A DNA stretch of 64,000 nucleotides from Kitasatospora aureofaciens (GCF_019192735.1 NZ_JAHTKP010000002.1:62001-126000); one strand, 5' to 3'. Positions 8,190-16,990 are shown, counted from the stretch's first letter. Made by a program: numbers and translations. Notes: generated from the sequence alone by a model not told the origin.

Positions 8190-8217
8190 CCCCTAGCAGG
8201 ACAAGGAGGGGCCGGGG

Positions 8218-9429
8218 CTAGTTCGAGGTGGAGCGGATGACGTCCTCGTAGTGGCCGAGCGAGATCGCCGCGAAGTTGTGCAGGCTGTCGGTGCCCTCGT
8301 TGAAGTAGCCGGTGTGACCGGCCGCGCGGGCGGAGGAGATCTGCTCGGCGCCGAAGCCGGCCGCGGTCGGGTCGGCGCCGTGGCCGAGCCCGCCGACCTC
8401 CAGGTACGGGACGTTGCCGATCCAGTCGCTGGGGTTGCGGGTGGCCCAGACGTGCACCCCGGTGCCGAGTTCGCTGGTGCTCTGCACGCCCATGCCGGGG
8501 CTGCCGAACACCATCATGTCGGTGAGGCCGGAGGTGTCGGACGGCGAGGTCGCGGCGCGCGGGATCTCGGGGGCGGCGTCGCCGCAGACCACCGATCCGT
8601 ACGAGTGGCAGAGCAGCGACGGCGGCGCGTCCGGGCGGGTGGTTTCCTTGAGCCCGGCGAGCAGGCGCTGCAGCCGGGGCGCGCCGATGTCGGCGAGCCG
8701 GGAGGTGACCGCGTCGGGGCCGAGGCCGGACGGGGTGACGTAGCCGGTCCAGGCGATCACCGCGGTGCGGGTTTTCGGGGCCTGCTTCTGCTCCTCGGCG
8801 TGCAGGGCGCGGGCCATGCCGGCGGGGGAGCGCAGCGGGTCCGCGGCCTGGTCGAAGTGGCCGAGGTCGGCGTCCGAGCCGGGGACGACGACGGAGATCC
8901 GCTCGGCGTCGGCTAGGTCGCCCCACACCTCGGTGATCAGGCCGCGGCCGCGCGGGTCGAAGGCGAGGATCTGGCGGTCGGGGGCGAGCAGGTGCTCGAC
9001 GTCGTTGGCGCGGGAGACGGCCAGTGCGCGGGTGTCGGCGTCGAGCTTGTGGTCGGCGGCGCGGGCCCGGGCGGCGTCCCGTTCGTTGACCAGCGCGATC
9101 TTGTTGGCGCGGTAGCGCAGGTCGAGCGGGGCACCGTCGAAGTTGCCGACGACCAGCGGGTAGTCCTGGATCAGCCGGTCGAGCTCGGTGGGGGCCAGCG
9201 AGGCGAAGAACTCGGCGGCGGTGGCCGGGGTGGTGATGGCCGGGTCGGGGAGGCCGCGGCCGAAGGAGTGGTCCTGGACCCAGGCGGCGCTGCCAGCGGG
9301 GGGCGTGGAGATCGCCAGCTGCTCGGTGGAGGCCGCTGCCGCGGCCGCCGAGGCGCCCGCGTCGGCGAGCACGGCACAACCCGCGAACGCCCCGATCAGT
9401 ACCCGCTTCCAGCGTCGACCGTTGCGCAC
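8218..9429 (-). CDS. Secreted DUF1023 alpha/beta-hydrolase (paralogue 1)
   Basis: A 403-residue exported hydrolase. The N-terminus is a Sec-type signal (RRWKR, then a hydrophobic and Ala-rich stretch to about residue 33). The nucleophile elbow is LLCHSYGSVVCG with Ser276, preceded by QILAFDPRGRG and VVVPGSDADLGHF; the C-terminal GHTGYF supplies a candidate catalytic His. DUF1023 proteins are common in Streptomyces and the substrate is unknown. The GTG start at 9429 has AGGGAG upstream. It is homologous along its length to the protein at 15869-16990. Confidence 0.82.
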   Translation of the reverse strand: MRNGRRWKRVLIGAFAGCAVLADAGASAAAAAASTEQLAISTPPAGSAAWVQDHSFGRGLPDPAITTPATAAEFFASLAPTELDRLIQDYPLVVGNFDGAPLDLRYRANKIALVNERDAARARAADHKLDADTRALAVSRANDVEHLLAPDRQILAFDPRGRGLITEVWGDLADAERISVVVPGSDADLGHFDQAADPLRSPAGMARALHAEEQKQAPKTRTAVIAWTGYVTPSGLGPDAVTSRLADIGAPRLQRLLAGLKETTRPDAPPSLLCHSYGSVVCGDAAPEIPRAATSPSDTSGLTDMMVFGSPGMGVQSTSELGTGVHVWATRNPSDWIGNVPYLEVGGLGHGADPTAAGFGAEQISSARAAGHTGYFNEGTDSLHNFAAISLGHYEDVIRSTSN

Positions 9430-9445
9430 CGCACCAACTCCCTAG

Positions 9446-9540
9446 GGGCCCGTCACCATGTCCTGGGCGGGGCCCGGGGGGTGCGAAAGACTGCCAACTT
9501 CCCTGGGCAAGCCTAGAGGTCACGGAAGGGTGACGGGCCC
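9446..9540. promoter_or_regulatory. Spaced inverted repeat upstream of the DUF1023 gene
   Basis: GGGCCCGTCACC (9446-9457) and its exact complement GGTGACGGGCCC (9529-9540) are 71 bp apart, with a further GTCAC-(6)-GTGAC dyad at 9519-9534 inside. It lies 17-111 bp upstream of the hydrolase start and is a candidate multi-site operator or a long hairpin. Confidence 0.45.
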
Positions 9541-9588
9541 GCCCAAACTGTGGGATGGATCACATGAACCGCGGGTGTCGTTTCGGCG

Positions 9589-9936
9589 TCAGTCCGTGGC
9601 CCGCGCGTCGAACTCCTTGACCAGCCGCTTGGGGGCAGTGCGCCGCCAGGCCTCGGTGACCAGGTCGCGCAGCTCCTCCGGGTCGACCAGGTCCAGCCGG
9701 ACGCTGACCCAGCCGTGCCGTCCGACGTACGGCGCCGAGGAGAACACCTCGGGCTCTGCGGCCAGCAGTTCGGCCTGGTCCTCGGGGCTCGCCTTGACGG
9801 TGACGGTCTCGCCCTCGGGGGATCCCATGGCGAAGATCCTGGCCCGGACGCGCAGGGTCTCGATCTCCCAGGTCGGCTCCTGCGCGGCCTCCGGCAGGGC
9901 GAGGGCCATCGTGCGGAACTCGTCGAACGTCACCAT
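9589..9936 (-). CDS. MmcQ/YjbR family protein
   Basis: A 115-residue protein of the MmcQ/YjbR (DUF419) family, which has a cyclotide-like or double-wing DNA-binding fold of unclear role. Family signs are the opening FDEFRTMALALPEAAQEPTWE, then RVRARIFAMGSPEG, the conserved APYVGRHGWVSVRLD and the C-terminal LRDLVTEAWRRTAPKRLV. It is normal length and cytoplasmic. It is flanked by its own upstream region and the terminator of the peroxidase gene, so it is probably transcribed alone. Confidence 0.8.
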   Translation of the reverse strand: MVTFDEFRTMALALPEAAQEPTWEIETLRVRARIFAMGSPEGETVTVKASPEDQAELLAAEPEVFSSAPYVGRHGWVSVRLDLVDPEELRDLVTEAWRRTAPKRLVKEFDARATD

Positions 9937-9967
9937 GGCGGCAGATTAGAGCACGCCGCCGACAACG

Positions 9968-10001
9968 CGCCCCCAGTGCGCGCCGAGGCGCACCGGGGGC
10001 G
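9968..10001. terminator. Terminator after the DyP peroxidase gene
   Basis: A 14-bp stem (9968-9981 with 9988-10001, one A-C mismatch) closes a 6-nt GCCGAG loop. It lies just past the peroxidase stop on the minus strand and would end the oxidase-peroxidase operon before the MmcQ gene. Confidence 0.75.
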
Positions 10002-10017
10002 TGTGGGAGGGGCGGGG

Positions 10018-12345
10018 TCAGACCAGCGAGGCCCAGGCGTCGCAGGAGCGGTCGCCGGAGACCAGCTGGTCCGGGTGGCCGCTGCCGTCGGCGATCGAGA
10101 TCCGCCGGTAGTTCTGGCCGCTGAACGCCCAGTACTCGCTCTTGCCGCCGACCCGTTGCTGGTCGGGTACGGGCAGGAAGCAGTCCACCCGGTTCAGCCC
10201 GTTCAGCGAGCCCCACTGGGAGATCTCGCGGTCGGTGCGCTCGCACACGTCGGTGTGCGCGTTGCCGTCGGCGATCGAGACCATGCGGTATCGCTGGCGG
10301 CCGCCGGTGGTGTGGAACACCCAGTACCAGCTCTTGCCGCCGACCCGCTGCTGGTCGGCCACGGGCAGCCAGCAGTCCACCTGGCCGACGCCGCTGAGCG
10401 AACCCCAGGCGGTGAGGTCGCGGTCCGGGCGCTCCACCGCGCTGGTCGTGAATCCGCTGCAGGTGATCGAGACGGCCCGGTACTGCTGCTTGCCGCCGGT
10501 GGTGTGGAACACCCAGTACCAGCTCTTGCCACTCGGGTTCTGCAGGTCGGGCATGGGCAGCCAGCAGTCGACCCGCCCGACGCCCTGCAGGCACGTCCAG
10601 GTGGTCAGCGGGGAGTCGCCCGCGATCGCGCGGTCGGTGTGCGCGGAGCCGTCGGCCACCGAGATCTGGCGGCTCTGGTTGCCGTGGAACGCCCAGTACT
10701 GGCTCTGGCCGCCCTTGCGCTGCTGGTCCGGGACGGCGACGAACTCGTCGCACGGGTACGCCTTGCCGGGGCGCTGTCCCTTGTCCGACACCGTTCCCGT
10801 GTCGGGCTGGACCTCGCCGGTCAGCCGGCCGTCGCCGAGCAGTTTCAGCGTGTTGATCGACGGGACGAACGCGTAGACCGAGCCCTCGGTGCGGACGAAC
10901 TGCTTGAAGTTCACCGGGGTGGTCTTGCGGCCGCCGTTCTCCCGGGACTCCCAGTTGATCGTGCCGGTGTGGGCTGTCCGATCGCTCTCCGGGTTGTGGC
11001 CGACCGCCGGGTCCTCGCCGGGCACCGGGTCCCGCCCGGGCGGGAAGTCGGCCTTGTCGATCCAGTCGGTCTGGATGAACTCGAACTGCCGGACGAGGTC
11101 GGTCTGGTAGCAGATGAAGAGCAGCCCGCGCTTGGCGTCGGGCCCGCTGTCGGGGCCCTCGGAGGCCGGGTCGAAGGCCGCCCCGTACGGTAGACCGCGC
11201 CGCATGATGCGCCGGCCGTCGAGTTGCTTGGCGGTGACGCGGATGCCGGGCTTCGGCGCGTCGAGGCCGGCCCGCGGGCTGGTCTTGCGGAGGTGGGAGA
11301 AGAGCGGGGTGAGCAGGCCGTCCGGGTCGGCGGTGGGCCCCTGCGGGTCGTAGTCGAAGTCGTTGTCCTTGGCCGCCTTCGGGTCGTGCGGGTCGAAGTT
11401 AGGGTTCTTGCAGACGGGTGCGCCGGACCGCCAGCGGCCGACCAGCCGCGCGGCGAGCCAGTCGGAGTCGGCGTCCTGGGGGATGGCCTTGGAGCCCTTG
11501 AGCTCCTTGAGCATGACGGAGACCTGGGCCCACCAGCCCGGCACGTCCTGGCCGAGCCGGCGGATCACCTGGAAGGAACCGTTCTTCGCCCACGCGGGGA
11601 AGTCGGTGGAGCTCCCGGGGGCGGGCTCCTCGCCGATGACGAACTCACCGGCCGGCACGATCCGGGTGCCGGGCTTGCCGGCCACCTCCTCGTTGTTGGC
11701 CGGGTCGGGCTCGTCGAAGAACCGGACGCCGGGCTCGCTGATGCCGTCCTTGAAGCCGAAGTGCTCCTTGCTGGCGCGGGTCCCGGGCAGAGTGGTGCCG
11801 TCCTGCTGGAAGACGACGACGATCTTGGCCTGGGTGGCGGCCTCGCGCTGCTCGCGGAGGGCCGTGTTGAGGCCGTCGACGGTGTCGGAGGCGACGGTGA
11901 GCACCGCGTGGACGGCCTGGGTCGTGCCGTTGCCGAACAGCCAGCGGTCCGGGCGGCTCTCCATGATGTCGCCGAGCGCCCCGGCCCGTGCGGCCGAGCC
12001 CTGCTTGAAGGCCTCCAGGCCGCTGCCGGCCGGCGGGTTCGGCAGCGGATCGGTGGTGACCAGGGCCGCCAGGCCGGGGTAGGTGAGGCTGACGTTGAGC
12101 CAGGTGGCCTTGAGCGACTTGGGGTCGTCGCCGCCGGAGGACTGCTTCGCCGCGCTGAACGCCTTGTTGAACTCGGCGACTCGGCGGGTGGTCGCGATCT
12201 TGGGGGCGAGGTCCCGCAGCCAGGCGCGGGCCAGCGGAACGTCCTCGAACTTGAGGAACAGGAGGGTGACGTTGTCCTTCTTGAAGCCGGCGATGATGTC
12301 GCCCTGGATCTGCTCGCTGTCGCGCAGTCTCAGATCAGCTGCCAT
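10018..12345 (-). CDS. DyP-type heme peroxidase with C-terminal four-fold repeat domain
   Basis: A 775-residue peroxidase, much longer than ordinary DyPs. The peroxidase part (about 1-510) has the DyP GxxDG signature in HFGFKDGISEPG (distal Asp200), the proximal heme His351 in FSHLRKTSPR, the segment RRIMRRGLPYG and the C-terminal heme-pocket strand GLLFICYQTDL. Residues 532-775 are four copies of a unit of about 60 residues, each with DCWLPVPDQQ, then a WYWVFHTTG-like and a VSIADG-like strand. No Sec or Tat signal is visible. The ATG at 12345 lies 35 bp after the copper radical oxidase stop, so the two share an operon and the peroxidase could consume H2O2 made by the oxidase. Confidence 0.85.
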   Translation of the reverse strand: MAADLRLRDSEQIQGDIIAGFKKDNVTLLFLKFEDVPLARAWLRDLAPKIATTRRVAEFNKAFSAAKQSSGGDDPKSLKATWLNVSLTYPGLAALVTTDPLPNPPAGSGLEAFKQGSAARAGALGDIMESRPDRWLFGNGTTQAVHAVLTVASDTVDGLNTALREQREAATQAKIVVVFQQDGTTLPGTRASKEHFGFKDGISEPGVRFFDEPDPANNEEVAGKPGTRIVPAGEFVIGEEPAPGSSTDFPAWAKNGSFQVIRRLGQDVPGWWAQVSVMLKELKGSKAIPQDADSDWLAARLVGRWRSGAPVCKNPNFDPHDPKAAKDNDFDYDPQGPTADPDGLLTPLFSHLRKTSPRAGLDAPKPGIRVTAKQLDGRRIMRRGLPYGAAFDPASEGPDSGPDAKRGLLFICYQTDLVRQFEFIQTDWIDKADFPPGRDPVPGEDPAVGHNPESDRTAHTGTINWESRENGGRKTTPVNFKQFVRTEGSVYAFVPSINTLKLLGDGRLTGEVQPDTGTVSDKGQRPGKAYPCDEFVAVPDQQRKGGQSQYWAFHGNQSRQISVADGSAHTDRAIAGDSPLTTWTCLQGVGRVDCWLPMPDLQNPSGKSWYWVFHTTGGKQQYRAVSITCSGFTTSAVERPDRDLTAWGSLSGVGQVDCWLPVADQQRVGGKSWYWVFHTTGGRQRYRMVSIADGNAHTDVCERTDREISQWGSLNGLNRVDCFLPVPDQQRVGGKSEYWAFSGQNYRRISIADGSGHPDQLVSGDRSCDAWASLV
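10021..10752 (-). repeat. Four coding repeats in the peroxidase C-terminus
   Basis: DNA coding for the four tandem units of about 180 bp each (residues roughly 532-589, 592-652, 657-715 and 720-775). Units 2-4 each start with a conserved DC(W/F)LP and share the order DQQ, S(W/E)YW, (V/I)SI and a W(G/A)SL end. Unit 1 is the most diverged (CDEFVAVPDQQ). The pattern suggests a small beta-propeller or lectin-like module. Confidence 0.75.
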
Positions 12346-12380
12346 GGTGGGTAACTCCGTTGGGTGGGGGTGGTGGAAGG

Positions 12381-14324
12381 TCAGGCCGAGGAGCTGAGCT
12401 GCACCCACTTCGCGACGCTGGGCACGCCCTTGTCGTTGAGCAGGAACAGCAGGTAGTAGCCGGGCGGCGCCGCAGCGGCCGTCGGCGGTGCCTGGAGCTG
12501 GATGTTGTTGCCGGCCCGGCTGGTGATCCGCAGCTCCAGGTGGCGCTGGCTGGTGTTCACGGAGTGCGTCGAGGTGGTCGGCGACAGCAGCACGGCCCGG
12601 CTGACCTGCTGGGGTGTCGAGGTCCTGACGAGGAACCTGCTGTCGTAGCCCAGCGGGCCGGTCGGCGCGTTGTCGAGCGAGGGCCGGTCGCCCTGGCTCA
12701 GGTACGCCGGCTCGTAGATCTCGATGGTGCCGTTCATGGTGACCGGGCCGGTCGTGCCGGGGATGCCGCTCACCGTGCCGTTGATGTCCGGGTTGTTGGC
12801 CATCTGCTGGAGCTCGTCGCCGGTCACCATGACGCGCCCGTCGGGCAGCACCACGGCGTTGGAGTGGTAGCCGCGCGGCAGCCGCTGGACCGGGCCGAGC
12901 TTCCAGTTGCCCTGGTCGTCGCGCAGCTCGATCTGGCGGTACTTCAGGTCGGCGTTCGGGTTGTACGGGCCGTTGCCGTAGTCGCGGATGTCGTACGCGC
13001 CGTTGACGGTCATCAGCTTGCCGTCGGGCAGCAGGATGGTGTCGTCCTGGGTGCGGCCGAAGGCACGGGACTTCTCGGCGGCCCAACTGCCGTTGGAGAA
13101 GCGCAGGGTGCTCGGGTTGTCGCGGTCGCCGCCGAGGACCAGGGCGGAGTCCGGGCCGTTGACGCCGCCGGGCAGCATGACGGCGGAGCCGTAGTTGCGC
13201 TTGCGGCCGTCCGGGCGGGCCGTCAGGTCGCTGCGGGACTCGGCGGCCGGGTCGAACTTCCACTGCTCGGCGGCTTGGCGGCCGAAGCCGTAGATGTTGC
13301 CGTCGTTGAGCGAGAAGAGGTGCGGGTAGTCCAGGGTGAACGGGGCGTCCACCTTGAACCGGTCCACCGGGGTGTTCTTCGGGGTGTCGTTCTTGCCCAC
13401 CGGGACGGGGTTGCCCTTGGCGGGGAAGCGCTCGACGACCGGGGTGGGGGTGCCCCAGCCGAGCTCGGACTGGCCGGACATGATCAGCTGGCGGCCGTCG
13501 GCGCCGGTCACCACCGAGGGGTACCAGCGGCCGACCGACATGTCGGGGTTGCGGGTCCAGGTCTCGGTCCACGGGTCGAAGATCAGCGAGAGCTTGGCGC
13601 CGGTGCCGCCGTTGCCGCCCAGGTTGCCGCCGAAGACGCCGAGCATGCCGTTGGGCAGGAAGGAGTGGCCGGAGCAGAAGAACGGCGCCGGGCGGGGCTG
13701 GCCAAGGCCGTCCGGCATGTCGGTGGTCGGCGGGTTGACCTGCTTGAAGGCGTCCGGGGTGGTGCCCTTGGCCGGGTCCCAGAGGAAGGCCCGGCCGGCG
13801 TTCTCCTTGCCGGTGGTCTGGGTGGGGGCGGGCTCCTTCTCCGGGTTGCTCTCGAACCGCTCGAAGGAGAACAGCAGCACCTTGCCGGTGGGCAGCAGCG
13901 CGACGTGGTCGCCGAAGTCGGGGGAGGAGAAGTACTCCTTGAACGCGCCGAAGACCGCCGGGTCGAATCCGGCGTTGGTGTTCGCCTGGGAGGCCGTCAG
14001 GGCGTTGTACCGGTTGGTGCGGGTGGTCTGCGGGTAGTCGCCGACGCCGCGGATGGCCGCGCGGGCCCGGGCGTGCTCCTCGGCGTGCTCCGGGCCGAGC
14101 GCGGCGATCTCGTCGTCCCGCATCTCGGCCATCACCCGGGGGGAGGTGACGTGCGGGGTGAGGTCGCTCTGGCCTGGTTCGGCGGGCCCGCCGTGCGCGG
14201 CGGCCGGGCCCGCGGCGCCGAGCAGGGTGCCGGCGGTGACGGCGCAGACCAGCGCGGCGGCGGTGGCGGCGGACTGGCGCCGAGGCCGTGACCAGGGCTT
14301 CGGGCGTGGAGGCGACAGGGACAT
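12381..14324 (-). CDS. Secreted copper radical oxidase (galactose-oxidase / GlxA type)
   Basis: A 647-residue exported kelch-type oxidase. An N-terminal signal (Arg-rich, RRQS, then a hydrophobic stretch ending at AAAHGG near residue 45) precedes the beta-propeller. All residues of the radical copper site can be aligned to galactose oxidase: the crosslink Cys217 (FFCSGHS), the radical Tyr268 (GRWYPS), axial Tyr486 and His487 (RGYHSN) and His587 (TSTHSVN). A C-terminal early-set (DUF1929) domain follows. GlxA of Streptomyces oxidises glycan-type substrates, makes H2O2 and is needed for hyphal-tip glycan deposition. It heads an operon with the DyP peroxidase. The ATG at 14324 follows AGAGGAG. 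Confidence 0.88.
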   Translation of the reverse strand: MSLSPPRPKPWSRPRRQSAATAAALVCAVTAGTLLGAAGPAAAHGGPAEPGQSDLTPHVTSPRVMAEMRDDEIAALGPEHAEEHARARAAIRGVGDYPQTTRTNRYNALTASQANTNAGFDPAVFGAFKEYFSSPDFGDHVALLPTGKVLLFSFERFESNPEKEPAPTQTTGKENAGRAFLWDPAKGTTPDAFKQVNPPTTDMPDGLGQPRPAPFFCSGHSFLPNGMLGVFGGNLGGNGGTGAKLSLIFDPWTETWTRNPDMSVGRWYPSVVTGADGRQLIMSGQSELGWGTPTPVVERFPAKGNPVPVGKNDTPKNTPVDRFKVDAPFTLDYPHLFSLNDGNIYGFGRQAAEQWKFDPAAESRSDLTARPDGRKRNYGSAVMLPGGVNGPDSALVLGGDRDNPSTLRFSNGSWAAEKSRAFGRTQDDTILLPDGKLMTVNGAYDIRDYGNGPYNPNADLKYRQIELRDDQGNWKLGPVQRLPRGYHSNAVVLPDGRVMVTGDELQQMANNPDINGTVSGIPGTTGPVTMNGTIEIYEPAYLSQGDRPSLDNAPTGPLGYDSRFLVRTSTPQQVSRAVLLSPTTSTHSVNTSQRHLELRITSRAGNNIQLQAPPTAAAAPPGYYLLFLLNDKGVPSVAKWVQLSSSA

Positions 14325-14546
14325 GGGGCTCCTCTGGAGGGGACGTTCGGGAGAGGTCGGCGAATGCGGACGGACGGGCCGTGGGCGGGCGCGGTCACAG
14401 CGATGGTCGCCGACCGTCACAGGACATCACAGTGCGTGGTGGTTCGCATGCGGGCGAACTCGGCGGTTCGGGTACGTGTCGGGACGGCCGCAGGGGCGCG
14501 GACCGGTCGGTCCACGCCCCTGCTGTGTCTCACCCTCCGGTGCAGG
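14325..14546. other. Upstream region of the oxidase operon
   Basis: A 222-bp gap between two minus-strand genes that must hold the oxidase-operon promoter. I see no convincing ORF, hairpin or operator dyad in it. Confidence 0.4.
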
Positions 14547-15776
14547 TCAGACCACTCCCATCGCGTACGCGGCGAACAGTGCCGCACCGGCTCCGGCCAC
14601 CGCCTTCCAGGTGCGGGAGAAGGTCGTCCAGGGCCCGTCGAAGCGCCGCGCGAACCACCCGATCGCGACCAGGACGGCTCCGAACAGCGGAAGCAGGAGC
14701 AGCCGGGCGGTCACCCAGCCGAGCGAGTCGGGCGCGGTGGTCAGCCCGGGGACGGCGCCCAGGCCGGCCGCGCCGGGCACCGCCACCGCGAGCATCGCGC
14801 TCTGGTGCCAGCAGAAGATCGTCATCGCCGACAGGTTGACCACCACGACCGGCAGCCACAGCAGCGGACGGCGCGTCAGCAGGCGGCCCAGCCGATCCCG
14901 CAGGAGCACCGCGGCGCCGCACTGCACCGCCGCCAGGGCGAGCACCAGCAGGGACGGCGGGTGCGAGTTGGTCCGCTCGACGCCGGGCACGCCGACCATG
15001 CTCGCCGGGTAGTGGAACACCAGCAGCAGCGCGGCGAACAGCGCGCCGCCGCCGAGCAGCAGCACCCGGGCGGCCGGCCGGCCGAGCCGGCCCTGCGCCC
15101 ACAGCACGCCCAGCTGGTAGCCGAACAGCCAGCCCGGCAGGATGTTCAGCAGCCCGACCCAGGACGGTACCGCCTCCGCCCACGGCCCGTACCGCAGGAG
15201 GTCCACGGCAGCGACGGCGGCCACCAGGACGCCCGCCGACCAGCCGCGCAGCCGGCGGCCGGCCGCCACGCAGAGCGGGGTGAGCGCGGTCAGCCCCAGG
15301 TAGACGCCGATGTACCAGAGCGGCTGCACCACCAGCGTCGCGCCGGTGCGGACGGTGTCGGCCGGGACGCCCAGCCGGGGCAGCACCGGGATCAGCAGCG
15401 CCCAGACGGCCGTCACCCCGAGCACCGGGCGCAGCAGCCGGACGGACCGGCCGCGCAGCCAGGCGCCGTACGTCACGTCCTTGGCCCGGGCCCGTTCCAG
15501 TGACCGGACCGACGAGTGTCCGCCGACCAGGAAGAACACCCCGAGCATCTGGAGCACCCAGCTGACCGGGGCGAAGAAGCCGAGTGAGGAGAGCGGGCTG
15601 GCGTTGTGCAGCGCGCCGTCCGGGGAGAGCGTGAAGCCGCCGAGCATCCAGTGCCCGACCGGCACGGCGAGCAGGGCGAGGGCGCGCAGCCCGTCCAGGG
15701 CGCGGTCGCGGGTCTCGGGGGTGCGGGCGTCGACCTGGCGGGCGGCGCGGTGCAGGGCGGTGAGCGGGTGGGCCAT
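14547..15776 (-). CDS. Acyltransferase-3 family integral membrane protein
   Basis: A 409-residue polytopic protein with about ten hydrophobic segments. It matches the acyltransferase-3 (OafA/YrhL-like) family: the first segment contains LDGLRALALLAVPVGHW with the catalytic-type His, followed by the FFLVGGHSSVRSLERARAKD loop and Arg-rich loops RSVRLLRP and AARRL. Such enzymes transfer acyl groups to surface glycans or lipids. There is no export domain at the C-terminus. The gene runs in the same direction as the oxidase operon downstream and the DUF1023 gene upstream, but 92 bp or more separate each, so co-transcription is uncertain. Confidence 0.8.
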   Translation of the reverse strand: MAHPLTALHRAARQVDARTPETRDRALDGLRALALLAVPVGHWMLGGFTLSPDGALHNASPLSSLGFFAPVSWVLQMLGVFFLVGGHSSVRSLERARAKDVTYGAWLRGRSVRLLRPVLGVTAVWALLIPVLPRLGVPADTVRTGATLVVQPLWYIGVYLGLTALTPLCVAAGRRLRGWSAGVLVAAVAAVDLLRYGPWAEAVPSWVGLLNILPGWLFGYQLGVLWAQGRLGRPAARVLLLGGGALFAALLLVFHYPASMVGVPGVERTNSHPPSLLVLALAAVQCGAAVLLRDRLGRLLTRRPLLWLPVVVVNLSAMTIFCWHQSAMLAVAVPGAAGLGAVPGLTTAPDSLGWVTARLLLLPLFGAVLVAIGWFARRFDGPWTTFSRTWKAVAGAGAALFAAYAMGVV

Positions 15777-15832
15777 GGCGGTGCTCCTGTCCGGTGGGAT
15801 GCCGGTCTTCGGTGGGTTCGGCGGCTTTGGGG

Positions 15833-15857
15833 CTTCAGGGCTTCAGGGCTTCAGGGG
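15833..15857 (-). repeat. 8-bp tandem repeat after the DUF1023 stop
   Basis: Three copies of CTTCAGGG (minus strand CCCTGAAG) start 11 bp past the hydrolase stop codon. Each copy carries a TGA on the coding strand, and the 8-bp period puts the stops in rotating frames. Confidence 0.7.
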
Positions 15858-15868
15858 CTTCGGTGGCC

Positions 15869-16990
15869 TCAGCGGCCGAGGGCGACGGCGGCGTAGGCGG
15901 CGAGCGAGGCGGTGCCGGGGGCGAAGTAGCCGGTGTGGCCGTGCGAGCCGGTGGACGGCAGCGGGCGGGCGCCGAACTCCGGGGCGGTCGGGTCGGCGCC
16001 GTGGCCGAGGCCGAACAGCGAGACGTTGGGCACGTTGCCGATCCAGTCGGAGCCGTTGCGGGCGGTGGCCCAGAGCGGTACGCGGGGGTCGAGGTCGGCG
16101 GCGGAGCCGATGCCCATGCCGGGGGAGCCGAGCACGACCACGCCGGAGGCCTGCGCGGGGCCGGGGCGGGTCAGCCCGCAGACCACCGAGCCGTAGCTGT
16201 GGCAGAACAGGGTGGCCGGGCTCTCGGGGCGGGTGCTGACGGCGAGTCCGTCGAGCAGCCGGGCGAGCCGCCCCGCCCCGGCGCGGGCGAGGTTCTCGGT
16301 GGCGGCGTCCGGGCCGACCCCGACCGGGGTGGTGTAGCCGGCCCAGGCGACCACGGCGGTCTGCCGGCCGGTGGCCTCGTGGAGCGACTTGGCCATGCCG
16401 GCGGGGGTGCCGTACGGGTCGGCGGCGCGGTCGAAGCTCAGCAGGCCGATGTCGGAGCCGGGGACGACGACGGCGGTGCGGCGGGCGGTGGCGAGGTCGC
16501 CGTACACCTCGGCGACCTGGCCGCGGCCGCGCGGGTCGAAGGCGAGGATCTGGCGGCCGCCGTCGAGCAGGGTGCGGTAGCGCTCGGCGCGGGTGCGGGC
16601 GGCGGTGTGGTCCTGCGGGGTGAGCACCGGGTCGGTGGCCCGGGCGAGTTCCCGGTCGCGCTCCTCGGCGAGGGCCAAGGCGTTGGCCCGGTACCGGAGT
16701 TGGACGGGTGCGCCGTCCAGGTTGCCGACCACGAGCGGGTGCCGGACGGCGAGCGCGTCGCGCTGGGCGGGCGTCAACGCCTCGAAGAACGAGGCGACTT
16801 CGGCCGGGGTGGCGGTGGCCGGGTCGGGCAGCCGGAGTCCGAGCGTGGTGTCGGCCGTCCAGGCGGCGCTGCCCGGCGGAGGTCCGGTGACGGCGTGCTG
16901 GGTGTCGGCGGCCCAGCCGCCCGCGCCCAGCACCGCCGCCAGGGCGACGGCGGTGGCGGCGATCGCCCGCCTGACCCGAAACTTGTCCAT
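15869..16990 (-). CDS. Secreted DUF1023 alpha/beta-hydrolase (paralogue 2)
   Basis: A 373-residue exported hydrolase homologous to the protein at 8218-9429. A short signal peptide (KFRVRRAIAATAVALAAVLGAGGWA) ends near residue 28. The conserved core is HPLVVGNLDGAPVQLRYRAN, QILAFDPRGRG, VVVPGSD, then the nucleophile elbow LFCHSYGSVVCG with Ser265 and a C-terminal HGHTGYF. The substrate is unknown. The upstream gap holds three CCCGGGT-like sites in 11-bp steps that match those in front of the adjacent histidine-kinase operon, so the neighbouring response regulator probably controls this gene. Confidence 0.85.
   Translation of the reverse strand: MDKFRVRRAIAATAVALAAVLGAGGWAADTQHAVTGPPPGSAAWTADTTLGLRLPDPATATPAEVASFFEALTPAQRDALAVRHPLVVGNLDGAPVQLRYRANALALAEERDRELARATDPVLTPQDHTAARTRAERYRTLLDGGRQILAFDPRGRGQVAEVYGDLATARRTAVVVPGSDIGLLSFDRAADPYGTPAGMAKSLHEATGRQTAVVAWAGYTTPVGVGPDAATENLARAGAGRLARLLDGLAVSTRPESPATLFCHSYGSVVCGLTRPGPAQASGVVVLGSPGMGIGSAADLDPRVPLWATARNGSDWIGNVPNVSLFGLGHGADPTAPEFGARPLPSTGSHGHTGYFAPGTASLAAYAAVALGR

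Noticed and set aside
10018..13572. An 1184-codon frame extending the peroxidase far upstream
   Set aside because: The part above 12345 is Arg/Pro-rich out-of-frame sequence of the oxidase gene. The DyP domain begins cleanly at the ATG at 12345.
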